Shown: positions 1 through 6,990, numbered from the stretch's first letter. The stretch: DNA of 18,063 nt from Nocardia sp. (GCA_017354515.1 JAFMQT010000028.1:1-18063), one strand, 5' to 3'. Translations and numbers: made by a program. The notes: a model not told the origin generated them from the letters alone.

Positions 1-1
1 G

Positions 2-409
2 GCCACCAACGGCTCTTCGGCCGCGGCCGCGCTGGAGTTGCAGAGCGATAAGGCGGTGATGGCGATCGGCGGCTTCGGCGGCAGCGATCCGGCCCCGACG
101 CTCGCGCAGTTCCAGGCCGATGTGCGCGAGGGCAAGCTCACCTACTACGTGGTGACCTCCAACAGCCGCGGCGGCGGTGGGACCGGCGGCGCCAACGCCG
201 GCCACACGCCGGCGACCGGTCCGCAGGGCGGTCGGCAATCCGGTGCCCAGCAGGGCGGAAATGCCGGTGGCCCAGGCGGTTCCGGTGGTCCCGGCGGATT
301 CGGGGGCCGGAACACCCACGCCGACATCACCAACTGGGTGACGAAGAATTTCACCGCCCAGAAGGTCGGCAACGCGACCGTCTACAACCTCAGCGGCTAC
401 CACGGCTGA
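2..409 (+). CDS. C-terminal part of a membrane glycosyltransferase (GT39/ArnT-like, YkcA/B-type), 5' truncated by the window edge
   Basis: The frame is open from base 2 to the TGA at 407-409, so only the last 135 residues are present and the start lies outside. The segment begins ATNGSSAAAALEL and continues with VMAIGGFGGSDPAPTL and KLTYYVVTS. I recognise this as the extracytoplasmic C-terminal domain of actinobacterial YkcA/B-like mannosyltransferases, whose N-terminal part is a multi-helix PMT-type membrane glycosyltransferase using polyprenyl-phosphate sugars. A Gly/Pro/Gln-rich low-complexity linker at about residues 59-104 of the fragment separates this from a final ITNWVTKNF...VYNLSGYHG block. 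The catalytic membrane part cannot be seen, so substrate and cellular role are inferred from the family only. It converges with the SDR gene and a strong hairpin lies between them. Confidence 0.75.
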   Translation, partial: ATNGSSAAAALELQSDKAVMAIGGFGGSDPAPTLAQFQADVREGKLTYYVVTSNSRGGGGTGGANAGHTPATGPQGGRQSGAQQGGNAGGPGGSGGPGGFGGRNTHADITNWVTKNFTAQKVGNATVYNLSGYHG

Positions 410-425
410 GTCGCGATTCCAGAAT

Positions 426-463
426 GGACCGGCCTACGACGGAATCCCGTCGCAGGCCGGTCC
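426..463. terminator. Bidirectional hairpin terminator between convergent genes
   Basis: A perfect 10-bp stem (GGACCGGCCT with AGGCCGGTCC) encloses an inner CGACGG/CCGTCG stem, separated by one A/C mismatch, with a 4-base loop. It begins 16 bases after the glycosyltransferase stop and ends 31 bases before the SDR stop on the other strand. No U-tract follows, which is usual for actinobacterial hairpin terminators. Confidence 0.8.
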
Positions 464-494
464 CGTTCGTGCCGTGGTGTGAAGGTGCCTGCGC

Positions 495-1316
495 TCAGGG
501 CAGGTTGGCGCTCAATCCACTGGTGACGGTGAATGTTTCACCGTTGAAGCGCGCACCGGTATCGGTGACCAGCAGCATGATCATCTTCGAGATCTCCTCC
601 GGCTGGATGAGCCCGCCGCCGGCCTCGAACATCTCCATCGCCTGCTCGTGGGTCGGATTCTCGATCTGTGGCAGCAGTTCCCGGTACATCGCCGGATTCA
701 TGACCATCGGGGTCTGCACTCCGGCGGGCAACACCGCGTTCGCCGTGATCCCGTTACCGCCCATCTCCCCGGCCACCGATTTGACCAGCCCGAGCACACC
801 CCATTTGGCCGCCGCGTAATGCGCCGACCGCGGCAGGCCCATGCGCCCGGCGATCGACGCGGTGGCGACGATCCGGCCGTAACCGCGCTCGAGCATATGC
901 GGGAGCACCGCCCGAATACTGTGGAAGGTCCCGGTGAGGTTCACATCGATCATGTCCTGCCACATCTGTTCGGGCATCCGCGCGACCGTCGCGTTCGACG
1001 CGATTCCGGCGTTGGCGAGCAGGATATCGATCCGCCCGAACTCCGAGATCGCCCGCTCGGCCACCGCATCCACCTGTTCACGGCTGCGCACATCGGCCGT
1101 GACCGCGATGCACCGGCGCCCGGTCTTGCCGACCAGTCGAACTGTCTCCGCCAGATCCTCATCGGCCGCCAAAGGGTAAGCGACGCTGTCGATTTGCGCC
1201 GCGATATCGCAGACGACGATATCGGCTCCCGCTTCGGCCAGCGTCACCGCGTGCGAGCGTCCCTGCCCCCGGGCCCCGCCCGTGACAATCGCCACCTGTC
1301 CGTCCAGCTCACCCAT
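495..1316 (-). CDS. Mycofactocin-coupled SDR family oxidoreductase
   Basis: A 273-residue classical short-chain dehydrogenase. The Rossmann motif TGGARGQG is at residues 12-19, NAG at 102-104, the structural Asn at N126 (DVNLTG), and the catalytic Ser/Tyr/Lys are S154, Y167 and K171 (YAAAK). The stretch GARGQGRSHAV, the AAQIDSVAYPLA insert after the second strand and DLAETVRLV are hallmarks of the mycofactocin-coupled SDR subfamily, which holds its nicotinamide cofactor tightly and passes electrons to mycofactocin, oxidising alcohols. The substrate is not deducible. The ATG at 1316 is supported by a CCTCCT complement at 1321-1326, a good Shine-Dalgarno site. It is divergent from the DGPF gene and convergent with the glycosyltransferase. 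No mycofactocin biosynthesis gene is in the window. Confidence 0.9.
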   Translation of the reverse strand: MGELDGQVAIVTGGARGQGRSHAVTLAEAGADIVVCDIAAQIDSVAYPLAADEDLAETVRLVGKTGRRCIAVTADVRSREQVDAVAERAISEFGRIDILLANAGIASNATVARMPEQMWQDMIDVNLTGTFHSIRAVLPHMLERGYGRIVATASIAGRMGLPRSAHYAAAKWGVLGLVKSVAGEMGGNGITANAVLPAGVQTPMVMNPAMYRELLPQIENPTHEQAMEMFEAGGGLIQPEEISKMIMLLVTDTGARFNGETFTVTSGLSANLP

Positions 1317-1406
1317 GAGCCCTCCTCGTCTCGAATACCCCCATTCTCGTCACGGACCGGTGATCGTGGGTGGATTCGGACATTCGGCGAAAATAATCCG
1401 CGACGG

Positions 1407-1433
1407 TGTCCCCCGCACCCACCCGCGCACGTC
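1407..1433 (+). promoter_or_regulatory. Candidate ECF-sigma-type promoter for the DGPF gene
   Basis: TGTCCC at 1407-1412 and CGTC at 1430-1433 are separated by 17 bases. From memory this resembles the reported ECF42 target motif (a TGTCGA-like -35 and a CGTC-like -10). The -10 lies 35 bases before the ATG at 1469, leaving a short leader with a strong GAGGAGG ribosome site. The -35 matches only in its first four bases, so the call is tentative. Confidence 0.35.
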
Positions 1434-1468
1434 TGGATGGCGAGAGACTATCCACACGAGGAGGCACC

Positions 1469-1825
1469 ATGAAGTACGCGCTGCTGATCTACCCGAAGCC
1501 CGGCAGTCACGAGGCCTTGAGCCCCGAGGAATACGCCCCGGTGAACGCGGCCTACCTGGCACTGCGTGAGGACCCACGATGCATCGCGGGAGCGCACCTG
1601 CAGCCGGCCGAGACGGCGACGACCGTGCGGCACGGTTCGCGGGAGGCGCTGATCACCGACGGCCCGTTCGCCGACACCCGGGAGGTGCTCGGGGGCTACT
1701 ACGTGCTCGAGGCCCCGAACCTGGACGATGCGCTGGAGTTCGTCCACAAGATCCCCGCGATAGGACTGGGCGGCGCGGTCGAAATCCGGCCGCTGGTCGA
1801 TGTTCCCACCGAGGACGCGTTCTGA
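1469..1825 (+). CDS. YCII-related DGPF-domain protein
   Basis: A 118-residue alpha/beta protein beginning MKYALLIYPKPG and containing the signature DGPF at residues 64-67 followed by REVLGGYYVLEA. This is the YCII-related fold, whose biochemical role is generally unknown. The start at 1469 is preceded by CGAGGAGG at 1456-1463 with normal spacing; an earlier in-frame ATG at 1406 has no such site. DGPF genes are the characteristic neighbours and presumed targets of ECF42-type sigma factors, and exactly such a sigma gene follows with a 4-base overlap. The family length (about 110-140 residues) and C-terminus look complete. The function is likely tied to the sigma factor, possibly in a stress response, but that is inference. 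Confidence 0.88.
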   Translation: MKYALLIYPKPGSHEALSPEEYAPVNAAYLALREDPRCIAGAHLQPAETATTVRHGSREALITDGPFADTREVLGGYYVLEAPNLDDALEFVHKIPAIGLGGAVEIRPLVDVPTEDAF

Positions 1826-2997
1826 TCGAGGACATCTTCCGGCGCGAGTGGGGTCGCGTGCTGGCATCACTGGTCGGCTTCCTCGGCGATTTCGATCTCG
1901 CCGAGGAAGCCGCACAGGATGCCTTCGCGATCGCGGCCGAGCGGTGGCCGCGGGACGGCGCGCCGCGACACCCGGTCGCGTGGCTGGTAACGACCGGACG
2001 CAACCGGGCCGTGGACCGATTGCGCCGGGATCGGACCCGGGCCGATAAGTACCGGCTGTTCCTGCGCGATCGGGTGGTTACGGATATGGACGATATCGAC
2101 CTCGACGACAACACGATCGCCGACGAACGGCTCGAGTTGATCTTCACCTGCTGCCATCCGGCGTTGGCGGTGCAGGCCCAAGTTGCGCTGACCCTGCGGG
2201 CACTGGGCGGCCTGTCCACCGGCGAGATCGCGCGCGCCTTCCTGGTCTCCGAGGACACCATGAAGCGCCGGCTCACCCGGGCGAAGGCGAAGATCAAGGC
2301 GACGGCGATCCCGTTCGCGGTGCCCGCCGACCCGATGTTGCCAGACCGGCTGTCGGCGGTGCTGGCGGTGACCTACCTGATCTTCAACGAGGGTTACACC
2401 GACCGCGCCGATCTGGCCGCCGAGGCGATCCGGCTCGGGAAACTGCTCTGCGAGTTGATGCCCGATGAGCCGGAGGCGCACGGGCTACTGGCCCTGATGC
2501 TGATCCACGAGTCGCGCCGCGCGGCACGGGTCGTCGACGGCGAATTGGTTCCGCTCGCCGAACAGGACCGCTCCCGGCACGACCGCGCGCTGGTCGAGGG
2601 GGGTCGCACCGTGCTGGACCGAGCGTTGGCGCGGGGGTCGGTCGGCGGGCCGTACGTGGTCCAGGCGGCGATCGCGTCGCTGCAGGCCGAGCCCGAGATC
2701 GACTGGAGTGAGGTCGAGTTGCTCTACGAGCGGCTCGAACACCTCACCGGTTCGCCCGTCGTGACGCTGAACCGAGCCGTGGCGATCGCCCAGGCGGGTT
2801 CACCCGAGCGGGCACTCGACCTCGTCGACTCGCTGCATCTCGACGAATACCGCTACCTGCACTCCACCCGCGCCGAATTGCTGCGGCGCCTCGGCCGCGC
2901 GGATGAGGCGCGCGCGGCGTACTCCCGGGCGCTGGATCTGGCTGTCACCGAACCCGAACGCCGGTTTCTCGCCCGCCGATCGACCGACCTCGGCTGA
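1822..2997 (+). CDS. ECF RNA polymerase sigma factor with long C-terminal domain (ECF42 type, DUF6596/TPR-like)
   Basis: About 391 residues. Sigma region 2 spans residues 2-70 (IEDIFRREWGRVL, DLAEEAAQDAFAIA, WLVTTGRNRAVDRLRRDR). Region 4 spans about 105-160 (LTLRALGGLSTGEIARAFLVSEDTMKRRLTRAKAKI). The remaining 230 residues form an extended helical domain (TYLIFNEGYTD, ending in a TPR-like LHSTRAELLRRLGRADEARAAYSRAL), typical of ECF42-like factors that have no anti-sigma partner and are controlled through this domain. No ATG, GTG or TTG lies where homologues begin. The best start is CTG at 1822, whose CTGA overlaps the DGPF stop, suggesting translational coupling. GTG at 1858 would remove conserved region 2 residues. 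The open frame extends upstream to 1579, but that part is out-of-frame DGPF sequence. Confidence 0.88.
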   Translation: MIEDIFRREWGRVLASLVGFLGDFDLAEEAAQDAFAIAAERWPRDGAPRHPVAWLVTTGRNRAVDRLRRDRTRADKYRLFLRDRVVTDMDDIDLDDNTIADERLELIFTCCHPALAVQAQVALTLRALGGLSTGEIARAFLVSEDTMKRRLTRAKAKIKATAIPFAVPADPMLPDRLSAVLAVTYLIFNEGYTDRADLAAEAIRLGKLLCELMPDEPEAHGLLALMLIHESRRAARVVDGELVPLAEQDRSRHDRALVEGGRTVLDRALARGSVGGPYVVQAAIASLQAEPEIDWSEVELLYERLEHLTGSPVVTLNRAVAIAQAGSPERALDLVDSLHLDEYRYLHSTRAELLRRLGRADEARAAYSRALDLAVTEPERRFLARRSTDLG

Positions 2998-3012
2998 CCA
3001 CCGGCTCCGCGT

Positions 3013-3669
3013 TCAAGTCGTGGGGTCGGCCGGGATCGCGACCGCGATCTCGCCGCCGAGCGCATATCCGCCCGCCAGGCGCAGGTGATCACCGCTCCAG
3101 AACCGGCCCGGGTCATACCAGTCCGGGGTGTGCTTATCCGAGAGCAGATCCATCGCCTGGTAGGTGGCCGCGACGATCTCCGCGCAGTACGCGTTCTCCA
3201 TCTCGCGGGCCGACGGGCGTTCGATTCTGCGGTGCGGCACTTGGATTCGGCTTCGGAACCAGCGGGCCGTGAGGGTGGCCGTGGACGGGAACGGGGTGCC
3301 GTCGAGGCGGGCGATGGTACGCAGGGCGCCGTCCTCCATCGGCCGGGTCACCGCCGGGGCAAGTTGCCGCAACCACGCCTGCTGACCGTATTTGTGCGCC
3401 CACACCATGACCGCGTCGCGCAGATTGTGCAGCTGCGCACCGCGATGCGCGTTCCCCGACCACATATCCGGCAGCGAGTGGCCGAGTTCGGCATGCCAGA
3501 TCAAGGCCGGCAGATCGTCGATCACCACCGACATCCCGACATGATTGACCGGACTGTTGGTGGTCATCCGGATCATCCGATCGGCCCGCGAATGCCCTCG
3601 GAACAACCAGATATCGCCGGTCCGGACCACCTCGACAGCCTGATCCAGATCGATCTGCGTGCCCTCCAT
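3013..3669 (-). CDS. Permuted papain-fold (YiiX/NlpC-P60-like) hypothetical protein
   Basis: A 218-residue protein. GDIWLFRG at 18-25 opens the domain, followed by His43 in PVNHVGMS, Glu61 in WHAELG, and Cys162 in AYCAEIVAATYQAM. The order His, acidic residue, then Cys with an N-terminal GDI motif fits the circularly permuted NlpC/P60 (YaeF/YiiX, DUF830-like) cysteine hydrolases; the exact substrate (peptide, amide or lipid) is unknown. No signal peptide or membrane helix is visible, so it is probably cytoplasmic. The ATG at 3669 was chosen because the fold starts here and a TAGGCT box lies seven bases upstream. An upstream extension of the frame to 3900 is antisense to the neighbouring gene. 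It is convergent with the sigma factor (15 bp apart). Confidence 0.7.
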   Translation of the reverse strand: MEGTQIDLDQAVEVVRTGDIWLFRGHSRADRMIRMTTNSPVNHVGMSVVIDDLPALIWHAELGHSLPDMWSGNAHRGAQLHNLRDAVMVWAHKYGQQAWLRQLAPAVTRPMEDGALRTIARLDGTPFPSTATLTARWFRSRIQVPHRRIERPSAREMENAYCAEIVAATYQAMDLLSDKHTPDWYDPGRFWSGDHLRLAGGYALGGEIAVAIPADPTT

Positions 3670-3675
3670 AGCGAC

Positions 3676-3681
3676 TAGCCT
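3676..3681 (+). promoter_or_regulatory. -10 box (TAGCCT) for a leaderless transcript
   Basis: TAGCCT is followed by six bases and then ATG at 3688, so a start site 12 bases from the box's first base would fall on the A of ATG. The opposite-strand box overlaps it. No clear -35 was found. Confidence 0.5.
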
Positions 3682-3682
3682 A
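3677..3682 (-). promoter_or_regulatory. -10 box (TAGGCT) for the permuted NlpC/P60-like gene
   Basis: Read on the minus strand, TAGGCT is followed by seven bases and the ATG at 3669. This gives a leaderless or one-base-leader mRNA. It shares five base pairs with the divergent -10 box. Confidence 0.45.
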
Positions 3683-3687
3683 TGGGT

Positions 3688-3918
3688 ATGAGGTGGTGGA
3701 AGGCAGTGGGTTTGGCGGGCGCGGCGGGTGTGGTCGCGACCGGCGTGCTGATCGTGCGGGACGAACGCCGCCGTCAGGCCTACACTCCCGACCAGGTGCG
3801 CGAACAGTTGCACAACCGCGTCGCGCAGGCCGCGCAGGAATCGTCTGTGCCGGAACGGAAGTCGCTGTGGAAGCGCCTGCGGGAACGAGTCCGGTCGCAT
3901 GAGGGTGGCGCTTGCTGA
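3688..3918 (+). CDS. Small single-helix membrane protein, function unknown
   Basis: A 76-residue protein, MRWWKAVGLAGAAGVVATGV, with one hydrophobic helix at residues 5-22, followed by a charged Arg/Glu/Gln-rich tail (RDERRRQAY...KSLWKRLRERVRS) that looks helical and would face the cytoplasm. Two starts are possible: ATG at 3682 (MGMRWW) and ATG at 3688. I prefer 3688 because a TAGCCT -10 box sits exactly six bases before it and no Shine-Dalgarno site exists for either. I do not recognise a family. It is divergent from the permuted NlpC/P60-like gene with overlapping promoters, so the two may be co-controlled. Confidence 0.65.
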   Translation: MRWWKAVGLAGAAGVVATGVLIVRDERRRQAYTPDQVREQLHNRVAQAAQESSVPERKSLWKRLRERVRSHEGGAC

Positions 3919-3953
3919 CCGGCCCGACGACCGAATCGCCGGTCGGATCCGGT
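3918..3953 (+). terminator. Hairpin at the stop codon of the small membrane protein
   Basis: Outer ACCGG/CCGGT and inner CCGAC/GTCGG stems, separated by a small internal loop, begin on the last base of the stop codon. There is no U-tract. It is plausible as an intrinsic terminator of the actinobacterial kind. Confidence 0.45.
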
Positions 3954-4039
3954 TCTGTGGAATCCCCGTGCTTTCCGGTTCGGGAGTCGTAAAATCCGTG
4001 AGGTAGAGTTACGCGCTTCTTTCGAGGAGAACATAGTTC

Positions 4040-4055
4040 TACCCCTAGCTGGGTA
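4040..4055. repeat. Inverted repeat TACCC-N6-GGGTA upstream of the phosphotransferase
   Basis: Perfect 5-base arms around CTAGCT, extendable by GTT/AAC with one bulge. It lies 74-89 bases before the GTG at 4130 and overlaps a possible TAAACT box at 4054-4059. It could be an operator; no regulator is obvious. Confidence 0.3.
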
Positions 4056-4129
4056 AACTTCGCCGCCGGTCGGTGCGTGTCGCAGGTCGGTAGCGGATTC
4101 GCACTCCGCGGCCGGAAGGATGTGGCGCC

Positions 4130-5209
4130 GTGCATGTTCGCGTACCCGATGAATTGGACCAAGCGCTGTCACCGCAGTGGCTCACCACCGCACTGCGATC
4201 CGGATTTCCGGGAATCGAAGTGGTCTCGGTGGTGCCCGGCCCGATCGTGGAGCGGATCTCCACCAATGTCCGCTTCGCCGTCGAATGTGCGGGAGATCCG
4301 CCGCCGGACCTGTACCCGCGACTGTGTCTGAAGGGCTACTTCAGCGAGATCGGCCGGGCGGCGCGAGCGGTCGGCGAGGCCGAGGCAGGCTTCTACACCG
4401 AAATCGCTGCACTCACCGGAGTACGCACTCTCCGCAGTGTTTTCGCGACGGTCGACAGCGATACCCGGCACGGTGTGGTGATCACCGAGGACGTGATCGC
4501 GCAGGGCGGTGAATTCCTCGACGGCAACAGCCCTTTCACCCCGGAGCAGGCCGCGGACAGTCTCACCGAATACGCTCGCCTGCACGCCGCGACCTGGTCC
4601 GATCCGCGATATGCCGATACCCCGTGGCTGGTACCCCGGATGACGCGCACTCTGGAATCGACCGCCTCGTGGGGCCTGACCGCCATCACGAACAATTACA
4701 CCGGTCCGAACGGTGCGGGGATGCCGGCCCGAATGCGCGACCCCGATCGGATGGTTGCCGCCTACCGCGCGGCGATCGATCGGGTGCTGGCCGAAACCGC
4801 CTCCGCCGGATGGTGTGTGGTGCACGGCGACGCGCATGTCGGGAACCTGTTCCTCGACGGGGACGGGCGTCCGGCGTTGCTGGACTGGCAATTGGTGCAG
4901 CGCGGGATGTGGTACATCGATATCGGCTACCACCTGGCCTCGGCCCTCACGGTAGAGGACCGGCGCCGGCACGAATTCGACCTGCTCCGGCACTATCTCG
5001 ACCAGCTCGCCGCGTTCGGCGTGCATCCGCCGCCCTGGGAACAGGCCCGCGAGGACCTCAGCTGGGGAATCGTGCACGGACTGTTCCTGTGGTCGATCAC
5101 CACCCAGGTCGAGCCGTCGATCATCGCGAGCCTGCTACACCGAATAGCCACCGCCGCAGCCGATCACGACGCACTCGGCAAGGTCCTGCGAGCGGCCGGG
5201 CCGGAATGA
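4130..5209 (+). CDS. APH-family phosphotransferase (aminoglycoside/choline-kinase-like fold)
   Basis: A 359-residue protein kinase-like fold. The N-lobe carries LCLKGYF with a candidate ATP-binding Lys68, and Glu87 may be its partner. The catalytic loop is VVHGDAHVGNLF (His232, Asp234, Asn239), and the metal-binding Asp252 lies in LLDWQLVQRG, followed by YIDIGYHLAS. These are standard for APH/EcKinase-like small-molecule kinases; the related actinobacterial proteins phosphorylate diverse, mostly unknown hydroxylated substrates. The GTG start at 4130 has AAGGA at 4116-4120 upstream. It is a single gene on its strand, between a 211-bp upstream gap and a convergent Uma2 gene 22 bp away. Drug resistance should not be inferred from the fold alone. 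Confidence 0.85.
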   Translation: MHVRVPDELDQALSPQWLTTALRSGFPGIEVVSVVPGPIVERISTNVRFAVECAGDPPPDLYPRLCLKGYFSEIGRAARAVGEAEAGFYTEIAALTGVRTLRSVFATVDSDTRHGVVITEDVIAQGGEFLDGNSPFTPEQAADSLTEYARLHAATWSDPRYADTPWLVPRMTRTLESTASWGLTAITNNYTGPNGAGMPARMRDPDRMVAAYRAAIDRVLAETASAGWCVVHGDAHVGNLFLDGDGRPALLDWQLVQRGMWYIDIGYHLASALTVEDRRRHEFDLLRHYLDQLAAFGVHPPPWEQAREDLSWGIVHGLFLWSITTQVEPSIIASLLHRIATAAADHDALGKVLRAAGPE

Positions 5210-5231
5210 GAACACGCGGATCCGTCGGAAT

Positions 5232-5891
5232 TCAGTAATCGAGTTCGTCCCAGGAAATGCGAATCGGGAACGGATGGTCGATGTCGATCCCATCGGTCCG
5301 ATCCGGGAACCATTCGGCGGCAACAACATAGTTGGCTCGCCGCAGCGGATGTACGCCCGGTGGCAGTCTTCCGGGCGCGGTTTCGAGTACATATGCGCGA
5401 ATGCTCGCGATTCCGCGCGGGTCACGGGCCAGCCGTACCTCCCAATACCAGGGAATGCCGCCGCCGGCATAACGAGCTTTCTTCGCCTCGATATCGGTTT
5501 GCGTGTTGGAGGGGGACAGTACCTCGCCCGCCAGTACGACATCGTCGGCGCGGATATCCTGGTAATCCGATTCCAGGCAGCGGAAGACCAGGAAATCCGG
5601 CGTCACGAAGTCGGATTTGCCCTGTGGCCGCAGAAACACGTTGGTTTCCATGCCGACCTGCCAGCAGCGGTCCGGACCGGGATTGTCCGTCATCTCCCGC
5701 CCGGCGCAGCGGCGCAGGGCGGTCCACAACAAGCCGGTGTACTGCTGATGCTCGAACAGGCCACGCCGAACCCAGACGACGCGCCCATCCCAAAGCTCGA
5801 TCTGACCAGAGATCTCGGGCGGGAGTTGTTCGAGCTGCTCCCATGTCATGTATTCGGGCAGGTCGGGATGCTCGATCTGCGGCGTGGGCAT
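5232..5891 (-). CDS. Uma2-family (DUF820) putative restriction-endonuclease-fold protein
   Basis: A 219-residue protein. MTWEQLEQLP and IELWDGRVVW open the domain, then come TPDFLVF with Asp99, AGEVLSPSN with Glu123, and DIEAKKARYAGGGIPWYWEV with Lys137/138. This D...E...K arrangement with the aromatic PWYW strand is the Uma2/PD-(D/E)XK hallmark. Members are abundant in cyanobacteria and actinomycetes, and their biological target is unsettled. The ATG at 5891 is preceded by TAGCAT and exactly six bases, with no Shine-Dalgarno site, so a leaderless mRNA is likely. It is divergent from the small Cys protein across 65 bp. No transposase or toxin-antitoxin partner is adjacent. Confidence 0.85.
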   Translation of the reverse strand: MPTPQIEHPDLPEYMTWEQLEQLPPEISGQIELWDGRVVWVRRGLFEHQQYTGLLWTALRRCAGREMTDNPGPDRCWQVGMETNVFLRPQGKSDFVTPDFLVFRCLESDYQDIRADDVVLAGEVLSPSNTQTDIEAKKARYAGGGIPWYWEVRLARDPRGIASIRAYVLETAPGRLPPGVHPLRRANYVVAAEWFPDRTDGIDIDHPFPIRISWDELDY

Positions 5892-5897
5892 AGATCA

Positions 5898-5903
5898 ATG
5901 CTA
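5898..5903 (-). promoter_or_regulatory. -10 box (TAGCAT), leaderless start of the Uma2 gene
   Basis: TAGCAT on the minus strand, six bases, then ATG at 5891. The spacing puts +1 on the start codon. Confidence 0.5.
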
Positions 5904-5944
5904 ACGCCGCGATCGGGGTTGAACCCGGTACCTGGTTACAGGCC

Positions 5945-5950
5945 TACAGT
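5945..5950 (+). promoter_or_regulatory. -10 box (TACAGT), leaderless start of the small Cys protein
   Basis: TACAGT, six bases, then ATG at 5957. A TTGAAC at 5919-5924 could serve as -35, but its 20-base spacer is long. Confidence 0.55.
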
Positions 5951-5956
5951 GGATTC

Positions 5957-6295
5957 ATGACGGATTCGAACGGTGGGGCGTGGGTACCGCGGGCGTGCAC
6001 GCTGCCGACCGCGGAGCAGCCGACGCGGGTGGCGGAGTTCGCGGAGTTGTTCGGCGGATCGGTGCTGGCGGTGCGGCGGACGGGGGCGACGAGCCTGGAG
6101 TTGAGTCTGGATGCGGGAGCCGAGCGCACCGCGCGCGACCTCGCGACCAGGGAAACGCGATGCTGCTCGTTCTTCGATTTCGATTTCGACCGGAACGGGG
6201 GAGACGTGCTGATGCGGGTACGGGTCGGTGGCGAACACACCGATGTGCTGGACGGGCTCGAGGCGATGGCGCGGCGAGCCGTGAGCGACGCCTGA
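5957..6295 (+). CDS. Small conserved actinobacterial protein with CTLP and CCSFF cysteine motifs
   Basis: A 112-residue protein. WVPRACTLPTAEQPTRVAEF (Cys14), an ARDLATRETRCCSFFDFDF motif with adjacent Cys69 and Cys70, and a beta-rich VLMRVRV end with His94. I recall similar stand-alone proteins in mycobacteria and nocardiae annotated as hypothetical. The Cys pair and Cys14 would suit a metal or thiol site, but that is inference. The start is set by a TACAGT box six bases upstream and the absence of a Shine-Dalgarno site. The stop is two bases from the stop of the convergent TetR gene, so the two transcripts must overlap at their 3' ends. Confidence 0.72.
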   Translation: MTDSNGGAWVPRACTLPTAEQPTRVAEFAELFGGSVLAVRRTGATSLELSLDAGAERTARDLATRETRCCSFFDFDFDRNGGDVLMRVRVGGEHTDVLDGLEAMARRAVSDA

Positions 6296-6297
6296 AC

Positions 6298-6990
6298 TCA
6301 TCGGGCGACGGGTGCGGCGCGCCAGGTCTGCAGGAGGGGGACCAGATAATTGCGGGCGAAATCACGGGCCTTGGCGGGATCCTGCAGGGGGATGACCGAG
6401 GTGGGGGTTTCGATGAACGACAGCGTCAGCCGCGCGATCATCTCGCCGACTATCTCGAGGTCCAGATCGGCGGGGAGCCGGCCACCCTCGCGCCACTGGC
6501 GTAGATGGGTGACCACCAGGGTGCGCGATATCGCTATCGCGGCGTCGTCGGTGAGGAATTCGGTGAGTTCGGCGACGGCGGGGGATTCGCGGATGCTGCG
6601 GGTCAGCAGTTCGGGTGCGGCGGCCTCGTGCACGAAGGCCGCGAATACCTCGATGATCGACTCCTCCGGTCCGCCGCATCCGGCGGCGACCTCGGCCAGA
6701 ACGGTTGTCACCCGCAGAGATTCGTCCATCAGCGCCAGTCGCACGAGCTGTTGTTTGTGGCCGAAGCGGCGGTAGACGGTCGCCACGCCCACCCCGGCGG
6801 CGTCGGCGACGGTTTGCATGGTGGTCTCGGCGACGCCGTTCTCGGTGAAGCAGATTCGGGCTGCGGTCACGATCGTGCGGGCGGTGGGATCGAGCGCGTG
6901 CAGGCCCTCGTGCAGCGATTCGAGGAGATCGGCGTGATCACTCACGGGTTCGCCCTCGAATCGGCGGCGCGATCTCACCGTTTCTGTCAT
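6298..6990 (-). CDS. TetR/AcrR-family transcriptional regulator of the MpaB operon
   Basis: A 230-residue protein. An approximately 35-residue charged N-terminal tail precedes the TetR DNA-binding domain (TARTIVTAARICFTENG, helix-turn-helix TTMQTVADAAGVGVATVYRRFGHKQQLV at about 57-83). The remaining 145 residues form the ligand-binding helical domain. The ATG at 6990 overlaps the TGA of the upstream oxygenase gene by four bases (ATGA), so it is the last gene of the operon and is translationally coupled. It probably represses its own operon and perhaps the divergent crotonase through the TGATAG sites at 8970-9031; that target is inferred. The ligand is unknown, perhaps a lipophilic substrate or an acyl-CoA. 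Confidence 0.87.
   Translation of the reverse strand: MTETVRSRRRFEGEPVSDHADLLESLHEGLHALDPTARTIVTAARICFTENGVAETTMQTVADAAGVGVATVYRRFGHKQQLVRLALMDESLRVTTVLAEVAAGCGGPEESIIEVFAAFVHEAAAPELLTRSIRESPAVAELTEFLTDDAAIAISRTLVVTHLRQWREGGRLPADLDLEIVGEMIARLTLSFIETPTSVIPLQDPAKARDFARNYLVPLLQTWRAAPVAR

Noticed and set aside
1390..1395. TATTTT on the minus strand as the SDR promoter
   Set aside because: Spacing to the start is plausible but there is no -35 and the run is a simple A/T patch.
4004..4009. TAGAGT as the promoter -10 of the phosphotransferase
   Set aside because: No matching -35 at 16-19 bases and a long implied leader; not strong enough to list.
4130..5209. Aminoglycoside resistance gene
   Set aside because: The APH fold is present, but such proteins serve many substrates, and nothing nearby points to antibiotic resistance.
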